Position numbers and translations under genes: made by a program. A stretch of 64,000 nt of DNA, taken from NCBI RefSeq assembly GCF_000164865.1, contig NC_014618.1, positions 2,914,001 to 2,978,000 on the forward strand, in the 5' to 3' direction. The stretch comes from [Enterobacter] lignolyticus SCF1. Lineage in GTDB: Bacteria; Pseudomonadota; Gammaproteobacteria; Enterobacterales; Enterobacteriaceae. Shown piece by piece: positions 8,701 through 16,742 of this stretch (position 1 is the stretch's first letter; each line of letters starts with the position of its first letter). Below the pieces are notes generated by a model, which was not told the DNA's origin, did no database searches, and was given only the letters and a program-made list of their open reading frames with translations.

Positions 8701-8823
8701 CACCCTAAATAATTCGAGTTGCGGGAAGGCGGCAAGGGCGGGAGTCCCCAGGAGCTTACTTGAGTAAGTGACCGGGGCGAGCGGCCGCAGCCAACGCACA
8801 TGCAACTTGAAGTATGACGGGTA
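8701..8823. repeat. palindromic intergenic repeat element, about 120 bp
   Basis: The ends are inverted repeats: ATAATTCGAGTTGC (8709-8722) against GCAACTTGAAGTAT (8802-8815), 12 of 14 pairing. The centre holds CTTACTTGAGTAAG flanked by CCCC and GGGG, so the whole element folds into one long hairpin. From memory this resembles a dispersed non-coding repeat seen in many enterobacterial genomes. It is not ERIC or BIME/REP. Only one copy is in this window. Confidence 0.6.
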
Positions 8824-8966
8824 TGTTATTTCCATTACCGGAACGAAGTAATGCGTGTTCTTTATTACGGGCGGCCCGTATCCTGCCGTAAGCCGAATTT
8901 ATTCACAAACGTTTTAACACCTCATTTACACACAATACATCCCCGCAACGCGTTCTCTTGCCTATA

Positions 8967-9167
8967 GGTTGCACTCGCTCACGTTTTTTAAGGTTGCACC
9001 TTTTATAAATGTTAACCAGCGCATGGTTCCTGGCGTATGTCACCCTTCACGTCAGGCTTTTTCCTGTTACCTGGGTTTAACAATCCATCGCTTTTTCTGA
9101 TTGCTGGCGGCGTCACATTTAACACGGTTGCACAAAGTTGCAACATAGTGGATATTTCACTGCAACC
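8967..9167. promoter_or_regulatory. PutA operator cluster in the putP-putA spacer
   Basis: Five GTTGCA motifs, the known core of PutA operators, occur here: GGTTGCAC at 8967-8974, 8992-8999 and 9126-9133, GTTGCA at 9137-9142, and the reverse complement at 9161-9167. The last three lie within 80 bases of the putA start. E. coli has a similar set of five. Binding by the ribbon-helix-helix domain of PutA is known for the family; occupancy here is inferred. Confidence 0.8.
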
Positions 9168-9203
9168 CAAAATAAAGTTAACAGAACGACAGGAGCTACC
9201 GGT

Positions 9204-12200
9204 ATGGGCACCACCACGATGGGGGTTAAGCTTGATGACGCGACCCGCGAACGCATCAAAAGCGCGGCCACGCGCATTGACCGCACGCCGCATTGGCTGA
9301 TTAAGCAGGCCATCTTCAACTATCTGGAAAAACTGGAAAACGACGATGCGCTGCCGGAGCTACCGGCACTCTTATCCGGCGCAGCCAACGAAAGCGACGA
9401 AGGAACCTACCAGCAGGATGAGATTCATCAGCCGTTCCTCGATTTTGCCGAGCAGATCCTGCCGCAGTCCGTGACCCGCTCCGCCATTACCGCCGCCTGG
9501 CGCCGTCCGGAGACCGACGCGGTGCCGATGCTGCTTGAGCAGGCCCGCCTGCCGCAGCCGGTTGCGGAAAGCGCCCATAAGCTGGCGTATCAGCTCGCCG
9601 AGAAGCTGCGCAACCAGAAAACCGCCAGCGGCCGTGCGGGTATGGTGCAAAGCCTGCTGCAGGAGTTTTCCCTCTCCTCGCAGGAAGGCGTGGCGCTGAT
9701 GTGCCTGGCCGAAGCGCTGCTGCGTATTCCGGACAAAGCCACGCGCGATGCTCTTATTCGCGACAAAATCAGCAACGGCAACTGGCAGTCTCATATTGGC
9801 CGCAGCCCGTCGCTGTTCGTCAATGCCGCCACCTGGGGGCTGCTGTTCACCGGCAAGCTGGTCTCAACGCACAACGAAGCCAGCCTGTCTAAATCGCTGA
9901 ACCGCATCATCGGCAAGAGCGGCGAGCCGCTGATCCGCAAAGGCGTGGATATGGCGATGCGCCTGATGGGCGAGCAGTTCGTCACCGGCGAAACCATTGC
10001 CGAAGCGCTGGCCAACGCCCGCAAGCTGGAGGAAAAAGGCTTCCGGTACTCCTACGACATGCTGGGCGAAGCGGCGCTGACCGCCGCCGACGCGCAGGCC
10101 TATATGGTCTCCTACCAGCAGGCGATCCATGCCATCGGTAAAGCCTCCAACGGCCGCGGAATCTATGAAGGTCCGGGGATCTCCATCAAGCTGTCGGCGC
10201 TGCACCCGCGCTACAGCCGCGCGCAGTATGACCGGGTAATGGATGAGCTCTATCCGCGCCTGAAGTCGCTGACCCTGCTGGCGCGCCAGTACGACATCGG
10301 GATTAACATCGATGCCGAAGAGGCCGATCGTCTGGAAATCTCTCTCGATCTGCTGGAAAAACTCTGCTTTGAGCCGGAGCTTGCCGGCTGGAACGGTATC
10401 GGCTTTGTTATCCAGGCCTATCAGAAGCGCTGCCCGTTCGTGATAGACTACCTGATTGACCTCGCCACCCGCAGCCGCCGTCGCCTGATGATCCGCCTGG
10501 TGAAGGGCGCCTACTGGGACAGCGAAATCAAACGCGCGCAGATGGACGGCCTTGAAGGATACCCGGTGTATACCCGTAAGGTGTATACCGATGTCTCCTA
10601 CCTCGCCTGCGCGAAAAAGCTGCTCGGCGTGCCGAATCTTATCTACCCGCAGTTCGCCACCCACAACGCCCATACGCTGGCGGCGATTTACCAGCTGGCG
10701 GGCCATAACTACTATCCGGGGCAGTACGAGTTCCAGTGCCTGCACGGTATGGGCGAGCCGCTGTACGAGCAGGTCGTCGGTAAAGTGGCGGATGGAAAAC
10801 TGAACCGTCCATGCCGCATCTATGCGCCGGTGGGCACCCACGAAACGCTGCTGGCCTATCTGGTGCGCCGCCTGCTGGAAAACGGCGCCAATACCTCGTT
10901 TGTTAACCGTATCGCCGATACCACGCTGCCGCTGGATGAGCTGGTGGCCGACCCGGTCTCCGCCGTGGAAAAAATGGCGGCGCAGGAAGGTATCGCCGGG
11001 CTGCCGCACCCGAAAATCCCGCTGCCGCGCGATCTCTACGGCCAGGGCCGCGCTAACTCCGCCGGGCTGGATCTGGCTAACGAACACCGCCTGGCGTCGC
11101 TCTCCTCCTCGCTGCTGAACAGCGCGCTGCAAAAATGGCGGGTGCTGCCGATGCTTGAGCAGCCGGTCGCCGAGGGCGACATGACGCCGGTGATTAACCC
11201 CGCTGAGCCGAAAGATATCGTCGGCTATGTCCGCGACGCCTCCGAGCGCGAAGTCGAGCTGGCGCTGGAAAGCGCGGTCAATAACGCGCCTATCTGGTTC
11301 GCCACCCCGCCGCAGGAGCGCGCGGCCATCCTTGAACGCGCTGCGGTGCTGATGGAAGACCAGATGCAGCAGCTGATTGGCATTCTGGTGCGCGAAGCCG
11401 GTAAAACCTTCAGCAACGCCATTGCCGAAGTGCGCGAAGCGGTCGACTTCCTGCACTATTACGCCGGACAGGTGCGCGACGATTTCGCCAATGAAACCCA
11501 TCGCCCGCTCGGGCCGGTCGTCTGCATCAGCCCGTGGAACTTCCCGCTGGCCATCTTCACCGGCCAGATTGCCGCTGCGCTTGCCGCAGGCAACAGCGTG
11601 CTGGCAAAACCCGCAGAGCAGACGCCGCTGATTGCCGCCCAGGGAATTCACATTTTGCTGGAGGCAGGCGTACCGCCAGGCGTGGTGCAGCTCCTGCCGG
11701 GCCGCGGGGAAACCGTCGGCGCGCAGCTGACCGCCGACGGCCGCGTACGCGGCGTGATGTTCACCGGGTCGACGGACGTCGCCGCCCTGCTGCAGCGCAA
11801 TATCGCCAGCCGTCTTGATCCGCAGGGCCGTCCGACGCCGCTTATCGCCGAAACCGGCGGTATGAACGCGATGATCGTCGACTCCTCCGCGCTCACCGAG
11901 CAGGTGGTGGTGGACGTGCTGGCCTCCGCCTTCGACAGCGCCGGTCAGCGCTGCTCCGCCCTGCGCGTGCTGTGCCTGCAGGAAGAGATTGCCGACCACA
12001 CCCTGACCATGCTGAAGGGCGCCATGGCCGAGTGCCGCATGGGCAACCCGGGACGCATGACAACGGATATCGGTCCGGTCATCGACGGCGAGGCCAAAGC
12101 CAATATCGAGCGCCACATCCAGACGCTGCGTGCGAAAGGGCGTCCGGTGTATCAGGCGGCGCGCGACAACAGCGAAGACGCCCGCGAGTGGCAGAGCGGC

Positions 12201-13166
12201 ACCTTCATTGCGCCAACGCTTATCGAGCTGAACAGCTTCGACGAGCTGAAAAAAGAGGTCTTCGGTCCGGTGCTGCACGTGGTGCGCTACAGCCGCAGCG
12301 AGTTGGATGCGCTGATCGGTCAGATTAACGCCTCCGGCTACGGCCTGACGCTCGGCGTACATACCCGTATTGATGAAACCATCGCCCACGTCACCGGCAG
12401 CGCGAAGGTCGGCAACCTGTACGTCAACCGCAATATGGTCGGCGCGGTAGTCGGCGTGCAGCCGTTCGGCGGCGAAGGCCTGTCGGGCACCGGTCCGAAA
12501 GCCGGCGGTCCGCTGTACCTCTACCGTCTGCTTTCCAGCCGTCCGGACGACGCGCTGGCGACCACCCTCGTGCGCCACGACGCCGAGCGTCCGGTGGACG
12601 CCCAGCTGAAAGCGCTTATCGACCAGCCGCTGCAGGCGCTGCGCGACTGGGCGGCAGGGAAACCTGAGCTGCAGGCGCTGTGCCAGCGCTATGCCGAGCT
12701 GGCGCAGTCCGGCACCCAGCGTCTGTTGCCGGGCCCGACCGGCGAGCGCAACACCTGGACGCTGATGCCGCGCGAGCGCGTGCTGTGCATCGCGGATAAC
12801 CCGCAGGATGCGCTGGTACAGCTGGCGGCGGTGACCGCGGCAGGCAGCGAGGTGCTGTGGCCGGAAGACGGTCTGCACCGGGATCTGGCCAAACAGCTGC
12901 CGAAAGCCGTCAGCCAGCGCATCCGCTTTGCGAAAAGCGATGTGCTGACCAGCCAGCCGTTCGATGCGGTTATCTACCACGGCGATTCCGACCAGCTGCG
13001 CGAGCTGTGCCAGCAGGTGGCCGCGCGCGACGGCGCGATCGTCTCCGTACAGGGCTTCGCCCGCGGGGAGACCAATCTGCTGCTTGAGCGTCTCTATCTG
13101 GAGCGTTCGCTGAGCGTGAATACCGCCGCGGCGGGCGGCAACGCCAGCCTGATGACAATCGGTTAA
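9204..13166 (+). CDS. putA: PutA, trifunctional proline utilisation flavoprotein and repressor
   Basis: PutA oxidises proline to glutamate in two steps: proline dehydrogenase (FAD) and P5C dehydrogenase (NAD). It also represses putA/putP when not membrane-bound. The 1320 residues match E. coli PutA in length. An N-terminal ribbon-helix-helix domain (about 1-50, GVKLDDATRERIKSAA) is followed by the PRODH barrel (about 260-610, with EEADRLE and the FAD-contacting segments) and the P5CDH domain (about 650-1120). The last has catalytic Cys in SAGQRCSALR and the ETGGMNAMIV segment; a C-terminal domain follows. The ATG at 9204 is chosen because AGGAG precedes it and the RHH domain begins there; the longer frame adds 22 unlikely residues. 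A strong terminator follows. Confidence 0.98.
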   Translation: MGTTTMGVKLDDATRERIKSAATRIDRTPHWLIKQAIFNYLEKLENDDALPELPALLSGAANESDEGTYQQDEIHQPFLDFAEQILPQSVTRSAITAAWRRPETDAVPMLLEQARLPQPVAESAHKLAYQLAEKLRNQKTASGRAGMVQSLLQEFSLSSQEGVALMCLAEALLRIPDKATRDALIRDKISNGNWQSHIGRSPSLFVNAATWGLLFTGKLVSTHNEASLSKSLNRIIGKSGEPLIRKGVDMAMRLMGEQFVTGETIAEALANARKLEEKGFRYSYDMLGEAALTAADAQAYMVSYQQAIHAIGKASNGRGIYEGPGISIKLSALHPRYSRAQYDRVMDELYPRLKSLTLLARQYDIGINIDAEEADRLEISLDLLEKLCFEPELAGWNGIGFVIQAYQKRCPFVIDYLIDLATRSRRRLMIRLVKGAYWDSEIKRAQMDGLEGYPVYTRKVYTDVSYLACAKKLLGVPNLIYPQFATHNAHTLAAIYQLAGHNYYPGQYEFQCLHGMGEPLYEQVVGKVADGKLNRPCRIYAPVGTHETLLAYLVRRLLENGANTSFVNRIADTTLPLDELVADPVSAVEKMAAQEGIAGLPHPKIPLPRDLYGQGRANSAGLDLANEHRLASLSSSLLNSALQKWRVLPMLEQPVAEGDMTPVINPAEPKDIVGYVRDASEREVELALESAVNNAPIWFATPPQERAAILERAAVLMEDQMQQLIGILVREAGKTFSNAIAEVREAVDFLHYYAGQVRDDFANETHRPLGPVVCISPWNFPLAIFTGQIAAALAAGNSVLAKPAEQTPLIAAQGIHILLEAGVPPGVVQLLPGRGETVGAQLTADGRVRGVMFTGSTDVAALLQRNIASRLDPQGRPTPLIAETGGMNAMIVDSSALTEQVVVDVLASAFDSAGQRCSALRVLCLQEEIADHTLTMLKGAMAECRMGNPGRMTTDIGPVIDGEAKANIERHIQTLRAKGRPVYQAARDNSEDAREWQSGTFIAPTLIELNSFDELKKEVFGPVLHVVRYSRSELDALIGQINASGYGLTLGVHTRIDETIAHVTGSAKVGNLYVNRNMVGAVVGVQPFGGEGLSGTGPKAGGPLYLYRLLSSRPDDALATTLVRHDAERPVDAQLKALIDQPLQALRDWAAGKPELQALCQRYAELAQSGTQRLLPGPTGERNTWTLMPRERVLCIADNPQDALVQLAAVTAAGSEVLWPEDGLHRDLAKQLPKAVSQRIRFAKSDVLTSQPFDAVIYHGDSDQLRELCQQVAARDGAIVSVQGFARGETNLLLERLYLERSLSVNTAAAGGNASLMTIG

Positions 13167-13178
13167 GGCTGTGCTAAT

Positions 13179-13206
13179 AAGGCTCCGGAAACGGAGCCTT
13201 TTTTCT
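13179..13206 (+). terminator. intrinsic terminator of putA
   Basis: AAGGCTCCG (13179-13187) pairs with CGGAGCCTT (13192-13200) and is followed by TTTTCT, 13 bases after the putA stop. Confidence 0.92.
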
Positions 13207-13222
13207 TTAACCGGATAACATC

Positions 13223-13618
13223 ATGAAACGAATTTTGATTGCCTGCGGCGCGCTGCTCGTCAGCGCAACGGCGCTGGCAGATGAATGCAGCTCAGCGTCA
13301 ACGCAGACGGCGCTCAACGAGTGCACCGCCGCGCAGTATCAGGCCGCCGATAAGAAGCTGAACGACACCTATGCCACCGTGCTGAAACGCGCGCCCGACG
13401 CGCAAAAAGCGCTGCTGAAAACCGCGCAGCAGAAATGGGTCGCCCTGCGCGACGCCGACTGCGCGCTGATGAGCTCCGGCAGCGCGGGCGGCAGCATTCA
13501 GCCGATGATCAACAGCCAGTGCATGGCCGACAAAACCGTCGAACGCACCGCATGGCTGGAGTCGCTGCTGCACTGCGATGAAGGCGATATCAGCTGCCCG
13601 TTGCCGCCGGCCAATTAA
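13223..13618 (+). CDS. secreted LprI/DUF1311 family protein
   Basis: The 131-residue product has a signal peptide (residues 1-19, ending TALA) and a mature DUF1311 (LprI-type) domain. Conserved Cys residues occur in DECSSASTQTALNEC, DADCALM, NSQCMADK and LHCDEGDISC, and the family motif YQAADKKLNDTYATVLK is present. Proteins of this family are periplasmic or envelope proteins; some inhibit lysozyme. The role here is unknown. It starts 17 bases past the putA terminator, and its stop codon overlaps the convergent rutR stop in a shared TTAA. Confidence 0.8.
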   Translation: MKRILIACGALLVSATALADECSSASTQTALNECTAAQYQAADKKLNDTYATVLKRAPDAQKALLKTAQQKWVALRDADCALMSSGSAGGSIQPMINSQCMADKTVERTAWLESLLHCDEGDISCPLPPAN

Positions 13619-14253
13619 CGCACGCGGATACCTTCGATAATCATGCGCTGGACGTTGTCCACCGTCTGCTGAAAAAACGCCTCGTCCTGCAGCGTTTTTC
13701 CGGTGACGGCCTCAACCTGGGTGGCAAAATCCGCATAGTGCTGGGTCGCCGCCCAAATCATAAAAATCAGGTGATGCGGGTCGACAACCGCCAGCTTGCC
13801 CGCCTCCACCCAGCCTTCAATGATTGCCGACTTCTCCGCCACCAGCCCTTTCAAATCGCCGGTCAGCTCGGCCATCAGCAGCGGTGCGCCCTGCAGCATC
13901 TCCAGGCAAAACAGCCGCGAGGCTTCCGGATAGTCCCGCGAGACCTCAAGCTTGAGGCGAATGTATTCGCGAATCGCCACCAGCGGCGTGAAATCCTCAC
14001 GAAAGGCGCGCAGCGGGGCGAGCCAGATATCGAGAATATTGCGCATCACCGCCACGTAGAGCGCGTCTTTTGAGGGGTAGTAATAGAGCAGATTGGTCTT
14101 CGACACCCCGGCGAGCTCCGCGACCTGTTCAAGCCGGGTGCCGTGGATGCCGTACTGCGAAAAGGTGGTCAGCGCGGCGGCAAGAATCGCCTGCTTTTTG
14201 GCGCTGACCGCCTGGGTGCGTTTTCCCGTTTTTTTTACTGCGTCCTGTGCCAT
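13615..14253 (-). CDS. rutR: RutR, TetR-family pyrimidine-responsive regulator
   Basis: RutR senses uracil/thymine and in E. coli controls the rut pyrimidine-degradation operon, carAB and some purine genes. The 212-residue product matches E. coli RutR closely. It has a TetR helix-turn-helix (about residues 30-62, GTRLEQVAELAGVSKTNLLYYYPSK) and the ligand domain with WAATQHYADFATQVEAVTG. The ATG at 14253 is preceded by AGGAGAG; the frame could extend 11 residues further but E. coli RutR starts here. It lies 14 bases downstream of an EamA transporter gene on the same strand, so the two are likely co-transcribed. The rutABCDEFG operon, divergent from rutR in E. coli, is absent from this window. 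Confidence 0.93.
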   Translation of the reverse strand: MAQDAVKKTGKRTQAVSAKKQAILAAALTTFSQYGIHGTRLEQVAELAGVSKTNLLYYYPSKDALYVAVMRNILDIWLAPLRAFREDFTPLVAIREYIRLKLEVSRDYPEASRLFCLEMLQGAPLLMAELTGDLKGLVAEKSAIIEGWVEAGKLAVVDPHHLIFMIWAATQHYADFATQVEAVTGKTLQDEAFFQQTVDNVQRMIIEGIRVR

Positions 14254-14267
14254 AGCTCTCTCCTGGG

Positions 14268-15185
14268 TTATTCCTGCGGGGTACATGCATCCTCGGCGTC
14301 GGGGCCTTTCTTCTGCTTAAACTTCAGTTCGCTGACCAGCACGCCCAGCACGATAAACGCCGCGCCAAGCAGCGCCAGCCCGGGCAGGCGCTCGCCGGCT
14401 AGCCGCCCGAAAATACCGGCCCAGACCGGCTCGCCGGTATAGATAACCGTCGCGCGGGTAGGCGAGACGCTGCGCTGCGCCCAGTTCATCGTCACCTGGA
14501 TAATAGCGCTGAAAATGCCGAGGCCAAGCGCCACCATCAGCAATGCCGGCGACAGCTCCGGAACCGACTCGCCCGCCGGTCCCATCGCGGCGAAGGCCAC
14601 CAGCGATGCGGTGGCAAGCTGGATAATCGTGACCCGACGCACGTCGACTTTCCCCGCCCAGGCGCCGATCAAAATAATCTCTGCGGCAATCGCCACCGCG
14701 CTTGCCAGCGTAATCAGCTCCCCTTCGCCCAGTTCCAGCAGGTTGCCGTCCGGCCCGGCGAGCAGGATAAGCCCAAAAAACGCCAGCGCGATGCCGACGC
14801 AGGACATCAGCCCCGGCATACGTCCCAGACACAGCCACTGCAGCAGCGGCACCAGCGGAACGTACATCGCGGTGATAAACGCCGATTTGCTGCTGGAGAT
14901 AAACTGCAGCCCCCAGGTTTGCAGGCTGTAGCCCAGCGCAATAGAGACGCCGATCGTTACCCCCGCCTTAACCTCAAGCCACGTCAGCCCGCGCAGCGTT
15001 TTCAGCGACAACAGCGCCACGGCCGCCGCCGCGGTGGCGAAGCGTAAACCGACGAAGAAAAAGGGCCCGCTCATGGTCACGGCGTACTGCACCGCCAGAA
15101 AGGTGCCGCCCCAGAACATGGTGATCAGGATGAGGATCGCTTCCTGAGGTTTGACGGAAAATTGATAGCGGGAGAGCAATGACAT
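14268..15185 (-). CDS. DMT/EamA-family transporter
   Basis: The 305-residue inner-membrane protein has two EamA repeats and about ten helices, typical of drug/metabolite exporters. The N-terminus has TMFWGGTFLAVQYAV. The second repeat has MNWAQRSVSPTRATVIYTGEPVWAGIFG, with the family-typical Glu-Pro before a Gly-rich helix. The ATG at 15185 follows CAGGTG, and the 41 residues encoded upstream are not transporter-like. It takes the position of the rut operon between rutR and the ymdF-wrbA block and probably forms a transcription unit with rutR. The substrate is unknown; a nucleobase or amino acid is a guess from context only. Confidence 0.82.
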   Translation of the reverse strand: MSLLSRYQFSVKPQEAILILITMFWGGTFLAVQYAVTMSGPFFFVGLRFATAAAAVALLSLKTLRGLTWLEVKAGVTIGVSIALGYSLQTWGLQFISSSKSAFITAMYVPLVPLLQWLCLGRMPGLMSCVGIALAFFGLILLAGPDGNLLELGEGELITLASAVAIAAEIILIGAWAGKVDVRRVTIIQLATASLVAFAAMGPAGESVPELSPALLMVALGLGIFSAIIQVTMNWAQRSVSPTRATVIYTGEPVWAGIFGRLAGERLPGLALLGAAFIVLGVLVSELKFKQKKGPDAEDACTPQE

Positions 15186-15254
15186 AGCAACACCTGGGTA
15201 ACATTCAGCCCTCAAGTGTGCAGATTCCCCGCGTCTACTGCAACCGCGAGGCGG

Positions 15255-15281
15255 AAAAAAACCGCCGGGAAGACCCGGCGG
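15255..15281 (-). terminator. intrinsic terminator of ymdF
   Basis: CCGCCGGG (15262-15269) pairs with CCCGGCGG (15274-15281). Read leftward it is followed by seven T. It lies about 50 bases past the ymdF stop. Confidence 0.88.
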
Positions 15282-15329
15282 CGGGGATTGATGGGATTTC
15301 AGGGCCACGTATTGCCCCGCTACAGCCGT

Positions 15330-15503
15330 CTAGCTGTGACGATTGCCGTGACTGTTTTTCCCCCCTTTTTTTCCAGCTTCTGATGCGCGTTGAGGATCGT
15401 TTTTGAAGTTCCCCCCGCTGTGCTGGCCACCTTTACGACCTGCTTCTGCTGCTCTTTCGCGGTCTTCAGCAAAATTACCTGAACCGCCACGATGGTTTGC
15501 CAT
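15330..15503 (-). CDS. ymdF: YmdF, small KGG-motif stress protein
   Basis: This 57-codon gene is very short. Its product starts MANHRGGSGNFAEDRERAAE and carries two copies of the Glu-Ala-Gly-(Lys/Arg)-Lys-Gly-Gly motif followed by GGNFKNDPQRASEAGKKGG. This is the con-10/GsiB-like KGG family of small hydrophilic general-stress proteins, and E. coli YmdF lies at the same place next to wrbA. A GGAGG site lies 6 bases before the ATG at 15503. It is probably intrinsically disordered and cytoplasmic. E. coli relatives are linked to the sigma-S stress response; no such promoter is demonstrated here. Confidence 0.9.
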   Translation of the reverse strand: MANHRGGSGNFAEDRERAAEAGRKGGQHSGGNFKNDPQRASEAGKKGGKNSHGNRHS

Positions 15504-15863
15504 TAATGACCTCCGATGGTTTAGGCTGAGTCTACGCGGCTGCGCGCCTGGCGGCGGTCGCTATCGATTCCGCGTGGAACTAAGCTTAGTGGAAGCAGCG
15601 CACCCGCCCCGCGAATCGTAATATTCTGCAACATGCGATGGTAAGAAAGTATGGGATTGCCGCTGCGAGATGCATAAGACGCTCTTATCGCTTATGAAAT
15701 GCGCAGCGCAAAAGTGTGTCATTTTGCTACAACGCAAAAATTGTTGTTAATTTGTTATAAATCAATGAAATGCTATTCATGGTTGGCACTCCCGGCTACA
15801 GGGCATATCTTTAATAGCATGCAGCGTTTGGCTGCTTTGATAATAAACCGAGGAGTGACGCAA
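15504..15863. other. divergent ymdF/wrbA promoter region
   Basis: This 360-base spacer must hold the promoters of ymdF (leftward) and wrbA (rightward). The right half is AT-rich. No operator palindrome or RNA gene stands out. A long in-frame extension of wrbA into it (from 15699) has no start-site support. Confidence 0.5.
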
Positions 15864-16460
15864 ATGGCAAAAGTTCTGGTGCTTTATTATTCCATGTATG
15901 GACACATCGAAACCATGGCGCGTGCCGTTGTCGAAGGCGCGGAAAAGGTCAGCGGCGCCGATGTGGTGCTAAAACGCGTACCGGAAACCATGCAGGCTGA
16001 AGCCTTCGCTAAAGCCGGCGGTAAAACACAAAATGCCCCTGTGGCGACGCCGCAGGAGCTGGCGGACTACGATGCCATTATCTTTGGTACCCCTACCCGC
16101 TTCGGCAATATGTCGGGGCAAATGCGGACTTTCCTCGATCAGACAGGCGGTCTTTGGGCCTCCGGCGGGCTGTACGGCAAACTGGCGAGCGTCTTTAGCT
16201 CTACCGGTACCGGCGGCGGCCAGGAGCAGACCATTACCTCCACCTGGACGACGCTTGCGCATCACGGCATGGTGATTGTGCCTATCGGCTATGCGGCACA
16301 GGAGCTGTTTGACGTTTCTCAGGTGCGCGGCGGCACGCCTTATGGCGCCACAACCATTGCCGGCGGCGACGGTTCGCGCCAGCCAAGTCAGGAAGAACTT
16401 TCGATTGCCCGCTACCAGGGCGAGTATGTCGCTGGTCTGGCGGTCAGACTCAACGGCTAA
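15864..16460 (+). CDS. wrbA: WrbA, NAD(P)H:quinone oxidoreductase
   Basis: WrbA is a tetrameric FMN protein that reduces quinones by two electrons, protecting against redox stress in stationary phase. The 198-residue product has the flavodoxin-like start MAKVLVLYYSMYGHIETMA, the FMN-phosphate loop, GTPTRFGNMSGQMRTFLDQTGGLW and the C-terminal PYGATTIAGGDGSRQPS. It is nearly identical to E. coli WrbA. I chose 15864 because GAGGAG lies upstream and the flavodoxin fold begins there. yccJ follows 20 bases later, as in E. coli, and forms the same transcription unit. Confidence 0.97.
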   Translation: MAKVLVLYYSMYGHIETMARAVVEGAEKVSGADVVLKRVPETMQAEAFAKAGGKTQNAPVATPQELADYDAIIFGTPTRFGNMSGQMRTFLDQTGGLWASGGLYGKLASVFSSTGTGGGQEQTITSTWTTLAHHGMVIVPIGYAAQELFDVSQVRGGTPYGATTIAGGDGSRQPSQEELSIARYQGEYVAGLAVRLNG

Positions 16461-16480
16461 CCTTCAACAGGAGGAGTATG

Positions 16481-16708
16481 ATGCCGAATCAAGAAGCTAA
16501 AGCCCATCGCGTCGGCGAGTGGGCAAGCCTGCGCAACACGTCTCCGGAAATCGCCGAAGCCATTTTTGAAGTGGCAAACTATGACGAAAAGCTGGCGGAA
16601 AAAATCTGGGAGGAAGGCAGCGACGAGGTGCTGACGCTGGCCTTTGGTAAAACAGATAAAGATGCGCTCTTCTGGGGCGAACAAACCATCGAACGCAAAA
16701 ACGTCTGA
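16481..16708 (+). CDS. yccJ: YccJ family small protein
   Basis: The 75-residue acidic cytoplasmic protein matches E. coli YccJ almost throughout (VGEWASLRNTSPEIAEAIFE, EEGSDEVL, LFWGEQTIERKNV). The function is unknown; it is always found downstream of wrbA. Two ATG codons are adjacent (16478 and 16481). The second gives better spacing to AGGAGG (16469-16474) and agrees with the E. coli start. Confidence 0.92.
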   Translation: MPNQEAKAHRVGEWASLRNTSPEIAEAIFEVANYDEKLAEKIWEEGSDEVLTLAFGKTDKDALFWGEQTIERKNV

Positions 16709-16711
16709 CCG

Positions 16712-16737
16712 ACGCTCCCCCGCCCGCGGGGGAGCGT
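16712..16737. terminator. bidirectional terminator between yccJ and agp
   Basis: ACGCTCCCCC (16712-16721) pairs perfectly with GGGGGAGCGT (16728-16737). TTTC follows on the plus strand. It sits between two convergent genes, 3 bases after the yccJ stop and 5 before the agp stop. Confidence 0.85.
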
Positions 16738-16742
16738 TTCGC

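Noticed and set aside
9864..12980. 1038-codon open frame antisense to putA
   Set aside because: It is a shadow of the GC-rich putA codon pattern, with arginine/histidine/glutamine-rich nonsense and no domain or ribosome-binding site.
15699..15863. 55-codon N-terminal extension of wrbA
   Set aside because: It lies in the AT-rich promoter spacer; the flavodoxin fold and ribosome-binding site begin at 15864.
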